Of a stretch of DNA of 44,001 nucleotides, positions 8,054 through 16,860 are shown in pieces. The stretch's first letter is position 1. Each line of letters starts with the position of its first letter. The stretch comes from Amycolatopsis coloradensis (GTDB lineage: Bacteria; Actinomycetota; Actinomycetes; Mycobacteriales; Pseudonocardiaceae), in assembly GCF_037997115.1 (NCBI RefSeq), contig NZ_CP150484.1:3314317-3358317 (forward strand), read 5' to 3'. The notes beneath the pieces were generated by a model. That model was not told where the DNA came from and searched no databases. It saw only the letters and a program-made list of their open reading frames with translations. The translations under genes and the position numbers were made by a program.

Positions 8054-8490
8054 GGCAGGTTCGCATTGAGGTTATGCGGCTGCCTCAGCTCAGGCGAACA
8101 CGTTTCGCATCGCTGCGCGGTATGCCGAGTCGCCGTTTGTGAACGTCCGGCTGCCGATGGGATTGCGATTCCGCGATGTGCCCATCGTGCCTTGGTACGG
8201 GAGGTCGGGCGAGTCCGGACTTCGGACCGGGGCACTGGTGTCATGGTCGTCCCGGTATCACCAGGGATCAGATCGGCGAGTGGCGAAGGGCTCCTGCCTA
8301 CCCACAGGGTAGGCAGGGACGACAGGGAGGCCTTCACGGCCAAAGTGAACGCTGCGTGGGTGATTCGGACTCGTGAGTTGTCAGTCGCCGGAAGGGGGTA
8401 TGTCGCCTTTCTCGCTCTGCCAGGGGAGTGGCGGCCTTAATCCTGCTGGCGTAGTCGCGAAAGGCGTGGTCGATACCCCGCACACGGCCC
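8054..8490. other. Intergenic stretch without a convincing gene
   Basis: No frame here has both a good start and typical codon use. One frame from about 8082 to 8309, without a start codon, reads like a protein fragment (YAESPFVNVRLPMGLRFRD, then PIVPWYG) and is closed by a stop within the hairpin at 8293-8317. The stretch lies between the frameshifted IMPase-like gene and the HNH gene, so it may be decayed coding DNA. I could not identify a parent family. Confidence 0.4.
8293..8317. terminator. 11-bp perfect hairpin
   Basis: CCTGCCTACCC and its exact complement are separated by only ACA. There is no T-tract. It may be a terminator-like structure for transcripts from either side, or a remnant of a repeat element. 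Confidence 0.4.
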
Positions 8491-9672
8491 TTAGAAGGGT
8501 GGGGTGTCGTCTTCCGGTTCGGGTCGTGGGTCGTGGAGTGGTTCGGGTGTTGCGTGGTAGGTGCGGCCGGTGGGGGTGGTGATGGTCATGCCTCCGTTGC
8601 AGGTGGGTTCCGCGGCCCAGCCGGGTTCTTCTTTGAGGAGGTTGTGGGTTTTGCAGGCGGCGTGGCAGTTGTGGTGATCGGTGTTACCGTTGCTGGCCCA
8701 GGTGGTGATGTGGTCGATCTCGGAGAACTCCGCCGGGCGGTGGCAGCCAGGGTGGGTGCATTCCCGATCCCGGGCTTTGATCAGACGGGCGAGTGACGCC
8801 GGGGACCGGTAGGTGCCCGAACTGGCTTCGAGGAGTTGCCCGGTGGCGGGATCGGTGATCAACCGCGACCAGGTCGAGCCGGGGTCGGCGGCCATTTCTC
8901 GCACGAGCCAGCCGGGGACGGGGCCGTAGCCGGCGAGGGTCGCGGGATCCTCCCGCGCGCCGGTCAGGGTCAGCAAGTCGACATAGACATGGACATGCGC
9001 CCGCGGTGTCCCGTGACCGTCCTCGGCCAGCAGCCGTTCGGCGAAAATATCCGCCCGGTGCTGATCCAGCGTCCGGGACGTGTCGTTGGCGCGACGAGTG
9101 CGGGCGGCGTGGCTCAGGGACGCGTAGATCGAACTGGCGACTTCGGCGGGGAGCCAGCCCGACAGCTTCGACATGGTCTCGTCCTCGTGTTCCAGCGACA
9201 CATGCCGTAACGCGCGTTTGGTCGCGGCGCGTTCCCGGTAACCGCCGGGGTCGAATTTCTGCACCGCGTGATCCACCGATTTCCGGATCGCCCCCGGATC
9301 ACGCCCGGCGAGACGTTTCGCCATCCAGGCATCCACCTGGGCGGCGACCTCGTCGGACACCTCGCGGGTCAGCTGACTGACTTTTGACGCCTTGTACAGA
9401 TCGATGTCACCGTTCTCCAGTGCTGCCAGCGTGTTCGGCAACCGGGCCACCAGCGCACACGAGGTTTCGGCCAGCAGATACGCCTGATTACGGGAGATCG
9501 AGAACGCCAGCGCGACCTCCTCGGTCACCGATCTTCGCGACCCACCGACCGCGGCGAAACCCGCTATCGAACGCACCTGCCGCCCCTGCGCCCGACGAAG
9601 CACAACCTCCTCGTCGTAAGCGGAATCCAGAAAACGAGCGGCTTTCGGATTAAAAGCAAGAGATGTGGCCAT
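8491..9672 (-). CDS. HNH endonuclease of the 13E12 / DUF222 family
   Basis: The protein has 393 residues. The N-terminal two thirds are the DUF222 helical domain typical of the 13E12 repeat family. Residues from about 320 form an HNH zinc-nuclease module: Cys-x4-Cys in CTHPGC, then EIDHI with the catalytic His, a following HHNCHAAC and a final KTHN. The family is multicopy in actinobacteria and is associated with mobile or repeat DNA. The ATG at 9672 is chosen because TATAAT lies 7 nt before it, a leaderless start, and because a LexA-type box overlaps that promoter. This suggests DNA-damage induction, as known for several 13E12 genes of Mycobacterium tuberculosis. Confidence 0.9.
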   Translation of the reverse strand: MATSLAFNPKAARFLDSAYDEEVVLRRAQGRQVRSIAGFAAVGGSRRSVTEEVALAFSISRNQAYLLAETSCALVARLPNTLAALENGDIDLYKASKVSQLTREVSDEVAAQVDAWMAKRLAGRDPGAIRKSVDHAVQKFDPGGYRERAATKRALRHVSLEHEDETMSKLSGWLPAEVASSIYASLSHAARTRRANDTSRTLDQHRADIFAERLLAEDGHGTPRAHVHVYVDLLTLTGAREDPATLAGYGPVPGWLVREMAADPGSTWSRLITDPATGQLLEASSGTYRSPASLARLIKARDRECTHPGCHRPAEFSEIDHITTWASNGNTDHHNCHAACKTHNLLKEEPGWAAEPTCNGGMTITTPTGRTYHATPEPLHDPRPEPEDDTPPF

Positions 9673-9679
9673 GGCCAAG

Positions 9680-9685
9680 ATTATA
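9680..9685 (-). promoter_or_regulatory. Consensus -10 box (TATAAT) of the HNH gene
   Basis: On the minus strand TATAAT stands 7 nt before the ATG at 9672. A perfect -10 hexamer at this distance, with no ribosome site, predicts leaderless mRNA. The -35 region is weak (TGGCGA at 17-nt spacing). Confidence 0.65.
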
Positions 9686-9686
9686 C

Positions 9687-9702
9687 TCGAACATGCGTTC
9701 GG
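9687..9702 (-). promoter_or_regulatory. LexA-type SOS box
   Basis: On the minus strand the site reads CCGAACGCATGTTCGA, one mismatch from the actinobacterial/mycobacterial consensus TCGAAC-N4-GTTCGA. It lies between the -35 and -10 positions of the HNH gene, one base from the -10 box, where bound LexA would block RNA polymerase. Confidence 0.7.
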
Positions 9703-9741
9703 TCGCCACTCGTTCGGCGGGTTGCAGTCAACTGCGTGAGG

Positions 9742-9761
9742 TTTCCTTGGAGATAAGGAAA
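9742..9761. terminator. Weak hairpin between HNH and serine hydrolase genes
   Basis: TTTCCTT and AAGGAAA flank a 6-nt loop. It lies about 190 nt downstream of the serine hydrolase stop codon and could end that transcript. The rest of the 277-bp gap (9673-9949) contains no gene I can support. Confidence 0.3.
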
Positions 9762-9949
9762 TTTGGCGTGACAGGGCCGGTAGCGGGAGTGGGTTCAGCA
9801 ACGATGCCTGGCGCATTATCGGCTGTCTGAAAGGGAGCTATTTCAGGGCGGCGCGTACCGGTTTGAGTGCTACGCTGTCCTCCTTTGCTGTGAGCGTCCA
9901 ATGCTGAACTGCGCATCTCCGGTTCCTCGATAAAAGCAGAAACCAAAGG

Positions 9950-10918
9950 TCACCGCGCGACAGGAACGGCGTCCGAAACAGCACGAACGAGTTCCTCGAC
10001 ACCCTGCCCCCACCGGGAAACGATGACGAGATCACGATCGGGATCGATCCACAACAAGTGCTGATCCGCGCTGCCACGCGCGAACCGGCCGGTCGGCGGC
10101 GCGGACGGGAACCCGTTGAGCCACCAGAGATAGCCATAGTCGGGGTTCCGGGGACAGGGCGTCCAACTGCGCTCGATCCAGCTCTTGCTGAGCAACCCGT
10201 TGGGGAGACAGAGCAGCCCGAGCAGGGAGAGGTCGGCGGCGGAGATCCAGAGCCCGCCTCCCCAGTGGGCGCCACCGCTGACCACCGGGACGGTCTCGCC
10301 GTCGATGGTGGTCAGCGAGTTGCGGTAGCCGTGCCAGGACCACGTGTCGGACGCGCCGAGCGGGCCGAGGACGTGTTCCTCCAGCACCGAAGGCAACGCT
10401 CGGCCGAAAAGGTGAGTGAGGGCAAGGCAAAGGAGGTTGACGCGAACGTCGTTGTACTCCCAGGCCGAGCCCGGCGTGCCCTCTCGGCGAGGGCCGTCCA
10501 GCCGGGCCGGTTTGCCCCAGAGTTCGCCGTCCCATTCGCTGGTCTGCTGCAACAGGTGATGCCAGGTGATCGAGGTCCCGGCCAGTTCCGGCAGGTCGAG
10601 GCTGTCCGCCACGGGCCGCTGCGGATCGGGGAGCAGCCCCCGGTCGAAGGCGACCCCGGCGACGATCGATACGACGCTTTTCGTGACGCTGAAGGCCATT
10701 TCCGGCGTATCGGCATCGCCCCAGGCGGTGATGCGCTCTCCGCGGTGAAGGATCACCCCGCTGGTGCCGGACGCCGGCCGCAGCGGCCCGAGCACCTCAC
10801 GGTGCGAACGTTCTTTCACCTGGCTCGCCAGATACGCGCTCATGTCGCCGATGCCCGGCGTGACGCGCTCGGCCTGTGCCGCCGCGGCGGCGTGGACAGC
10901 GGGCAGATCCAGTGCCAT
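9950..10918 (-). CDS. Serine hydrolase, class C beta-lactamase fold
   Basis: The 322-residue protein has the Ser-x-x-Lys nucleophile motif (Ser77-Val-Thr-Lys80) and a Tyr155-Asn-Asp157 motif in the place of Tyr-x-Asn. It belongs to the beta-lactamase/esterase EstB/DD-peptidase-like group. No signal peptide is visible, so it is probably a cytoplasmic esterase or amidase rather than a resistance enzyme. It begins 9 nt after the eccC stop, so it shares the eccC transcript. Whether it has a role in secretion is unknown. Confidence 0.85.
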   Translation of the reverse strand: MALDLPAVHAAAAAQAERVTPGIGDMSAYLASQVKERSHREVLGPLRPASGTSGVILHRGERITAWGDADTPEMAFSVTKSVVSIVAGVAFDRGLLPDPQRPVADSLDLPELAGTSITWHHLLQQTSEWDGELWGKPARLDGPRREGTPGSAWEYNDVRVNLLCLALTHLFGRALPSVLEEHVLGPLGASDTWSWHGYRNSLTTIDGETVPVVSGGAHWGGGLWISAADLSLLGLLCLPNGLLSKSWIERSWTPCPRNPDYGYLWWLNGFPSAPPTGRFARGSADQHLLWIDPDRDLVIVSRWGQGVEELVRAVSDAVPVAR

Positions 10919-10927
10919 GCCCCGAGA

Positions 10928-13900
10928 TCAGTCCTCCACGGGCTTCGTCCAAGCCACCTGCACCAGGCCCGTCCCATGCCGCCGCGACACCAGCACACCC
11001 CGTCCTGCGGGCTGAGGCCCGGGCTTGACGTCCCCGAGCAGCGCCCCTTCGTCCCGCGACCCGGACATCACGAGACCGGGGGAGCCCAGCTCCCGGATCC
11101 GTTGCAGCACAGGCTCGAACAGGGACCGCCCGGCACCGCCGCTCCCGCGCGCGATGACGAGGTGGAGCCCGATGTCCCGAGCCTGCGGCAGGAATTCCAG
11201 CAGCGGCTGCAACGGGTTCCGGCCGACGGTCGCGACCATTTCGTAGTCGTCGACGAGCACGAACAGCTCCGGCCCCCGCCACCACGACCGGTTCCGCAGC
11301 TGGTCCGGCGTGACGTCCGCGCCGGGGAGCCGGTTCCGCATGGCCTGCTGGCATTGGTCGATCAGCCCGGTCAGCACGGTTTCGGAACCCGCGTAGCCGA
11401 GCAGATGCGAATCCGGCACCGCGCCCAGCATCCCTCGCCGATAGTCGGCGACGACGATCGCGGCCTCTTCCGCCGAATACTTCGACACGATGCCTTGCGC
11501 GATGGCGCGAAGGAGCGAGCTCTTACCGGATTCCACGTCACCGAAGGCCAGGAAATGCGGTTCGGTGGCGAAGTCGAGGTGCACCGGTCGCAGATTCGAT
11601 TCCGCGATACCGAGCGTGACCTGCTTGCGCGGACCGGCTTCCAGCGAGTCCAGCGGCACTTCGGCGGGCAGCAGGCGGACGGCGGGGGCGGGATTTCCCT
11701 TCCAGGCGGCGGAAATCCGGCGGTTCAGGTCCAGGCCACCGGCGCCGACGGTGTCCGGGCGCTGGTCCGAGTCGATACGCGGGAGCGCCGCGAGGAAGTG
11801 CAGCTTGTCGGCGGTCAGCCCTCGTCCCGGCCGGTCCGCCGGGACGTTCTGCGCGATCTTGCGGTCGATGAGCGAGTCCGCCGGTTCACCGAGCCGCAGT
11901 TCGAACTTGGTGCCGATGGCGTCGCGCAGCGTCGCCCGCATGCCCATCCACTGGTTGATCGAGACGACGACGTGGATGCCGAAACCGAGCCCGCGCGAGG
12001 CCAGGCTGGTGATCTGTTCCTCCAGCTGTTCGTATTCCTGGCGGATCGTGGTCCAGTTGTCCACGAACAGGAAGACGTCGCCGAACTCGCGGCCTTCCGT
12101 GCTCTCCCGGAACTCCGAACGCCGCTGGCGGAACGTCGTGATCGACTCGATCCCGTTGGCGGAGAAGAACTCCTCGCGCTGTTCGAGCAGGGTCGTCAGT
12201 TCCGCCACCACCCGGCGGCAGCGCTGGGCGTCGCGCCGGGTCGCGTAGCCGGACACGTGGGGCAGCCCGGCGATCGGCGCCAGCGCGCCACCGCCCATGT
12301 CCAGCACGAACAGCTGGACCTCTTCCGGCGTGTGGGTGAGCGCGAGCATCGCGGCGATGTCGCGCATCAGCGTGCTCTTGCCGCTCTGCGGCGCCCCGAC
12401 GATCAGCGCGTGCCCGGCGGCACCGGAGAAATCGGCCCACAGCATGTCGCGCCGCTGTTCGAAGGGCTTGTCCACCAGGGCGACCGGGATCATCAGCTTG
12501 CCGTTGCCACCCCAGCCCAGCGGGCACAAGCCGCGCACCGGGTCTTCGCCGAGCGGAGGCAGCAGCTGGTCCAGCGTCGGCGGTTCGGCCAGCGGCGGAA
12601 GCCAGATCTGGTGCGCTTCCGGGCCTTTGCCGTCGATCCGCGAGATCATCGCGCCGATGATGGTCTCGCCGGTGCCCTTTTCGACCGGCGCCTCGGCCTC
12701 GACGGTCACCGGGATCTCGACCGGTGCCAGCGTGAACGGCATCAGCCCGAGACTCTGCCCGTCCTTGCGCACGATCTTGCTGCGCGGCGGCAGTTCCCCC
12801 GAGACATACGCGGCCTTGAGCCGGATGAGGGTGTCGTTGTCGGACTTCAGATACGCCGAACCCGGCACGGGCGGCAGCTGGTAGGCGTCGGCGACACCGA
12901 GCACCGCGCGGCTCTCCGACGCGGAGAACGTCCGCAGGCCGATCCGGTAGGACAGGTGCGAATCCAGCCCGCGCAGCCGTCCCTCCTCCAGCCGCTGCGA
13001 GGCCAGCAGCAGGTGGATCCCGAGACTCCGCCCCAGCCGCCCGATCGCGACGAACAGGTCGATGAACTCCGGCCGCGAGGACAGCAGCTCGCTGAATTCG
13101 TCGATGATCACCAGCAGTGACGGCAACGGCCGCAGGTTGGCGCCCGATTCCCTGGCCTTTTCGTAGTCCCGCACCGACGCGTAGTTCCCGGCGGCGTGCA
13201 GGAGCTCCTGACGCCGCAACAGTTCGCCGTTCAGCGCGTCCGCCATGCGGTCGACCAGCGCGAGGTCGTCGGAAAGGTTGGTGATGACGGCGCAGGTGTG
13301 CGGCAGCCCGGTCATCCCGGCGAACGTCGCGCCACCCTTGAAGTCGATCAGCGCGAGGTTCAGCTTCTCCGACGAATGCGTGACGGCGAGCGCGGTGACC
13401 AGCGTCCGCAGCAGCTCGCTCTTGCCGGATCCGGTCGCGCCGATGACCAGCCCGTGCGGCCCCATCCCGCCTTCGGCCGATTCCTTCAGGTCGAGTTCGA
13501 CCGGCCTGCCTTCGGGGTTCACGCCCAGCGGGATACGCAGCCGGTCCCGCGCGGACCGCGGCGCCCAGGTGACTTCGGTGTCGGTGTCGCGCGGATCGCC
13601 GATGCCGAGCAGCCCGGCCAGCCCGAACGTCGCCGACATCGGCGCCTCGCTGACCACCGCCGTGCCCTGGAACAGCGGCGTCAGCATCCGGGACAGCGCT
13701 TCGGCGGCGCCGCGGTCCAAGGTGTCCGGCTTGCCGAGGAAACCGAGCCGTTGCTCCGTCCCGTCACCGACGACCATCCCGAGCTGCTCCGGGCTCATGT
13801 GCAGGCTCAGCAGCCGTTCCGACGAGACCGACCGCGGCTGCTCCGTGCCGATCTCGATCACGGTGACACCGAGCCTGCCCTCCTCGGCGACGAGCCGCGT

Positions 13901-14869
13901 GTCGCCGTGGGTGTGCCCACCGTCCACGATCACGACGATCTGGGGCAGGTCCAGCCGGGCGTCCGGCCGCCGGGTGAACGCGGGCCGGTCGCCGAGGTCG
14001 GGGCCGAGCAGGTCGGCGAGCTTCCCGGAGCCGGCGTCGACGAGCCGCCGCGGACCGGCGGCGTCGGCGGCGGTGGAGGCGACGTGCGGCAGCCACTTCG
14101 CCCACTCCCAGTCGTGCAGCCGGTCGTCCTTGACGCACAACGCGATCCGCAGGTCGCCGGGCGAGTGGAACGTCGCCAGCTGGGTCAGCAGCGCCCGCGC
14201 GGTCCCGAGTGTGTCCGGGCGGCGGCCGGACAGGACGACCTGCGCGAACGACCGCAGCGAGACCGCGACTGGGAGTCCGTCGACCGTCGAATAGGTGCGG
14301 ATGAAGTGCTTGAGGTTCGTCGAGCACACCGGGTCGAGGTCTTCCAGCGGCACGGTCTGCGGCGCCTTCAACGGTGTCGCCAGCCGCTGCGGCCCCGTTC
14401 CGATCCGCACCTGCCCGAACTGGGCGTCGGACCGGCGGCGATCCCACAGCCTGCCCGTCTCGATGCAGGCCCACAGATCCGCCGGGTCGGGCTGCAGCGC
14501 CGTCATCGCCGCGCGCTGGTTGTCCGCGATGTCCCGGACCTGACCGCGCAAACCGGTCAGATACCGCTGGTAGTCCCGGCGTTCCTCGTTGATCTGAGCC
14601 TTCTTCTGTGCGCCGCCGCGGCCGAGCGACATCACGACCATGCCCACCATCGCGGTGAGGAACAACGCGCCGAAGATGTACGTCATCACGCCACCGTCGC
14701 GTCCGATGTAGACGAACGACATGGCTCCCATGCCCAGCATCATCGGCATGAACATCAGCAACTGCATGGCTCCGCCGGAGGAGCCCTTCGGCAGCATCGG
14801 CGGGGACTGCAGGACGATTTCACCGGGCTGCTCGCCCAAGGCCGGCAGGCGGTCGCGAGTGGCGCTCAT
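10928..14869 (-). CDS. eccC: Type VII secretion motor ATPase EccC (fused Ca-Cb form)
   Basis: This 1313-residue protein is the membrane-anchored FtsK/SpoIIIE-type motor of ESX secretion. Two membrane segments lie at about residues 35-55 and 62-82. Three ATPase domains follow. ATPase 1 has Walker A GATGSGKS (477-484) and Walker B ending in VIIDE (587-591). ATPase 2 has GAPQSGKS (825-832) but VDN (936-938) in place of the Asp-Glu pair. ATPase 3 has GDVESGKS (1110-1117) and VDDYE. ATPase 1 therefore looks hydrolytic, while ATPases 2 and 3 look like nucleotide-binding, substrate-recognising domains, as known for EccC. It is divergent from the substrate genes at 15023 and followed by the serine hydrolase. 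Confidence 0.96.
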   Translation of the reverse strand: MSATRDRLPALGEQPGEIVLQSPPMLPKGSSGGAMQLLMFMPMMLGMGAMSFVYIGRDGGVMTYIFGALFLTAMVGMVVMSLGRGGAQKKAQINEERRDYQRYLTGLRGQVRDIADNQRAAMTALQPDPADLWACIETGRLWDRRRSDAQFGQVRIGTGPQRLATPLKAPQTVPLEDLDPVCSTNLKHFIRTYSTVDGLPVAVSLRSFAQVVLSGRRPDTLGTARALLTQLATFHSPGDLRIALCVKDDRLHDWEWAKWLPHVASTAADAAGPRRLVDAGSGKLADLLGPDLGDRPAFTRRPDARLDLPQIVVIVDGGHTHGDTRLVAEEGRLGVTVIEIGTEQPRSVSSERLLSLHMSPEQLGMVVGDGTEQRLGFLGKPDTLDRGAAEALSRMLTPLFQGTAVVSEAPMSATFGLAGLLGIGDPRDTDTEVTWAPRSARDRLRIPLGVNPEGRPVELDLKESAEGGMGPHGLVIGATGSGKSELLRTLVTALAVTHSSEKLNLALIDFKGGATFAGMTGLPHTCAVITNLSDDLALVDRMADALNGELLRRQELLHAAGNYASVRDYEKARESGANLRPLPSLLVIIDEFSELLSSRPEFIDLFVAIGRLGRSLGIHLLLASQRLEEGRLRGLDSHLSYRIGLRTFSASESRAVLGVADAYQLPPVPGSAYLKSDNDTLIRLKAAYVSGELPPRSKIVRKDGQSLGLMPFTLAPVEIPVTVEAEAPVEKGTGETIIGAMISRIDGKGPEAHQIWLPPLAEPPTLDQLLPPLGEDPVRGLCPLGWGGNGKLMIPVALVDKPFEQRRDMLWADFSGAAGHALIVGAPQSGKSTLMRDIAAMLALTHTPEEVQLFVLDMGGGALAPIAGLPHVSGYATRRDAQRCRRVVAELTTLLEQREEFFSANGIESITTFRQRRSEFRESTEGREFGDVFLFVDNWTTIRQEYEQLEEQITSLASRGLGFGIHVVVSINQWMGMRATLRDAIGTKFELRLGEPADSLIDRKIAQNVPADRPGRGLTADKLHFLAALPRIDSDQRPDTVGAGGLDLNRRISAAWKGNPAPAVRLLPAEVPLDSLEAGPRKQVTLGIAESNLRPVHLDFATEPHFLAFGDVESGKSSLLRAIAQGIVSKYSAEEAAIVVADYRRGMLGAVPDSHLLGYAGSETVLTGLIDQCQQAMRNRLPGADVTPDQLRNRSWWRGPELFVLVDDYEMVATVGRNPLQPLLEFLPQARDIGLHLVIARGSGGAGRSLFEPVLQRIRELGSPGLVMSGSRDEGALLGDVKPGPQPAGRGVLVSRRHGTGLVQVAWTKPVED

Positions 14870-15022
14870 CAGGGTCTTTCTGGCCGCTTGTGGGTAATCC
14901 TGCCGATCATTCTGGCCACTCGTGCCGCCCTCTTGGTGGGTACTTTTGCCGTCCGCTCACGTCTGGTGGCGAACTTACGCTGCTGGTCAACGCAGACGTG
15001 GGGGAAGAGAGTAAGGAGAGCC

Positions 15023-15802
15023 ATGGTCGGCACGGGCGAGTACCGGGCGGAGCCCGAGGCCATGCGCTCGGCGGTCGGGAACCTGGGCGGCATCATCATG
15101 CAGGGCATCAACGTCGTCGCCGACCTCGAACGCACCGTCCTCCAGCCGATGTCGTTCGCCACGTTCGGCAGCGCCGTGGCGGCGGCCAACACGGCCATGC
15201 AGAGCCAGCAGGTGGTCGCGGTCCGGACGCTCCTGCAACTGCTGCAGCAGATCAACGGCTTCATCAAGAGCAGCGCCGACGCCTACCAGGCCGCCGACGA
15301 GGCGGTCGCGGGCGGATACGGCGGCCGTCCGGGCGGCGGCGCCGGATCGACGTCGTCGTCGATCTGGGGCAACTCGCACGCCTCCGAACTGGCGACGCTG
15401 GCCATCAACGACAGCGCCGGCGGCGAGGGCGAGCCGTCGTCGGTCGGCAACGTGCTGCGCTACCTGGGGGACGCGCGGCTGGGTCAGCTCGGCGACCACC
15501 CGATCACCGACACGCGGTTCCACGGCGTCTCGGATTTCAACGACTGGCTGGCCGGTGACGCCGACAACCAGGCGCGGGTCGGGGTCATCGAGGTCTACGC
15601 CGGTACGGCGCGCAACTTCGGCGACGTGCCGGGCGGGGTGCACAGCGGCGACGTCGTCGTGGTCGAACCGCTCCTGTTCTCCGACAGCAAGCCGATCATC
15701 GCCATCGCCGGAGAGGGCGGGCTGCTCTACAACCACGGAATCGTCGACGCGGACATCAACGGCCTGGCGAAGGTCAGTGTCTACCGCCCGGCTTCCGTCT
15801 GA
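15023..15802 (+). CDS. Putative ESX substrate with unknown C-terminal domain
   Basis: The protein has 259 residues. Residues 1-95 are helical, like Esx/PE proteins, with Phe-Gly-Ser (48-50) at the turn and a Y-x-x-x-D motif (Tyr88-Gln-Ala-Ala-Asp92). A Gly-rich linker (97-110) leads to a C-terminal domain of about 145 residues that I cannot assign; it looks mixed alpha/beta and contains several Gly-Asp turns. The ATG at 15023 follows AAGGAGAG at an ideal distance. It is first in a run of six genes ending with eccD, and is divergent from eccC. A carrier helix domain plus an unknown tail suggests an exported effector. Confidence 0.8.
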   Translation: MVGTGEYRAEPEAMRSAVGNLGGIIMQGINVVADLERTVLQPMSFATFGSAVAAANTAMQSQQVVAVRTLLQLLQQINGFIKSSADAYQAADEAVAGGYGGRPGGGAGSTSSSIWGNSHASELATLAINDSAGGEGEPSSVGNVLRYLGDARLGQLGDHPITDTRFHGVSDFNDWLAGDADNQARVGVIEVYAGTARNFGDVPGGVHSGDVVVVEPLLFSDSKPIIAIAGEGGLLYNHGIVDADINGLAKVSVYRPASV

Positions 15803-15823
15803 CTTCCGGCCTGAGGAGCGACC

Positions 15824-16858
15824 ATGCTGACTTACCCCAATTCCAGCGCGATGGACGCCACGGCGTCCTCGGGCGGACCGATCACGATCCTGCCGCAGAT
15901 CCTCACCGGTCAGCCGGAGCAGATCGCGAAACACGTCCTCGAAGTGCTCAAGAAGGCCAACGAGTTCCTCACCATGTACAACGAGGTGACGAAGGCCGCC
16001 GAGCAGCTGGGCAAGATCTGGTCCGGCGCCGCGTCGGATTCCGCGTTGAAGAAGATCACCGACTCCCTGAACTCGCTGACCAAGATCATCCAGGTCGTGC
16101 AGAAGGGCGCCGAACTGCTCGGCATCGCCGGGACGCTGATCAAGACCGCGCAGACCGCCTACAAGGCGGTGGTCTCGGCGGTGAACCCGACGGTCGCGGG
16201 CCTGATGTCGAATCCGTGGACCTACGGCGCCGCCGTCGCGCTTTCCACCGCCACCAGTGCTTCGCTGCGCGCGTTCATCACCGCGATCGGCGCGCTGCTG
16301 AAGGCGCTCGGCGTGGTCGACCTCGCCAACCAGATCACCCAGATCGCCACCATCATCGGCGAGGTCCAGAAACTGTTCGGGCACAACGACGCCGGTGACA
16401 ACGGCGCGGCGGGCAACTCGGCGGTCTCGGGCACCCCGGTCACCAACCCGCAGGCGCCGGGCTCGGTCGCCAGCGGTTCGGGACAGGCCGCCATCGGCGG
16501 TTCCGGTGGCGGTGCGGGCGGTGGTTCGACGCCGGGCGAGACGCCACCGTTCACCCAGTACCGGCCTCCCGCACTGGGCGGGAACGGCTCCCAGGGCAAC
16601 TGGCCCGGCGGCGCCGACGCCTGGATCCCGGTGGACAGACCCTCGGGCGGCGGTGCGGGTTCCGGCGGCTCGTTCCCGGCTGCGGGCAACGGGAACACGG
16701 TCACCATCACCACCGACCTGAGCACCGGGAAGTCCACCGTGCAGGCGCCGGGTGGGCAGGACATCGATATCGACATCGACATGAACTACGGCGGCAAGCA
16801 CTTCGAGCAGCACATCGATATCGATGCGGGAGCTGACTCACCGGCGAAGGGCAGGTAG
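15824..16858 (+). CDS. Putative ESX substrate, WXG-like with hydrophobic middle
   Basis: This 344-residue protein has a helical N-terminus with Trp66-Ser-Gly68, a hydrophobic Ala/Ile-rich stretch (about residues 100-185), and a long Gly/Ser/Pro-rich region (195-300). The end is acidic, alternating Asp-Ile-Asp-Ile, coded by a local direct repeat of ATCGATATCGA. It starts 21 nt after the previous gene, with GAGGAG upstream. The hydrophobic middle could act on membranes or pack with a partner. I recognise no enzyme motif. Composition and context indicate an ESX-exported protein. Confidence 0.78.
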   Translation: MLTYPNSSAMDATASSGGPITILPQILTGQPEQIAKHVLEVLKKANEFLTMYNEVTKAAEQLGKIWSGAASDSALKKITDSLNSLTKIIQVVQKGAELLGIAGTLIKTAQTAYKAVVSAVNPTVAGLMSNPWTYGAAVALSTATSASLRAFITAIGALLKALGVVDLANQITQIATIIGEVQKLFGHNDAGDNGAAGNSAVSGTPVTNPQAPGSVASGSGQAAIGGSGGGAGGGSTPGETPPFTQYRPPALGGNGSQGNWPGGADAWIPVDRPSGGGAGSGGSFPAAGNGNTVTITTDLSTGKSTVQAPGGQDIDIDIDMNYGGKHFEQHIDIDAGADSPAKGR

Positions 16859-16860
16859 CC

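Noticed and set aside
9950..10918. True beta-lactamase
   Set aside because: No signal peptide is visible, Tyr-Asn-Asp replaces Tyr-x-Asn, and the third active-site triad is unclear; an esterase-like enzyme is more likely.
10058..13120. A 1020-codon open frame antisense to eccC
   Set aside because: It is the mirror of the very GC-biased eccC codons, its translation is Arg/Gly/Pro/Val-rich without any domain, and eccC has three intact Walker motifs on the other strand.
14987..16813. A 608-codon open frame antisense to the two substrate genes
   Set aside because: It lacks a ribosome site and any recognisable motif, while the plus strand shows SD-preceded, closely spaced genes with WXG-like domains.
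16761..16830. Tandem ATCGATATCGA repeats as a possible regulatory or replication site
   Set aside because: They lie in frame within a coding region and encode an Asp-Ile repeat, so protein sequence explains them.
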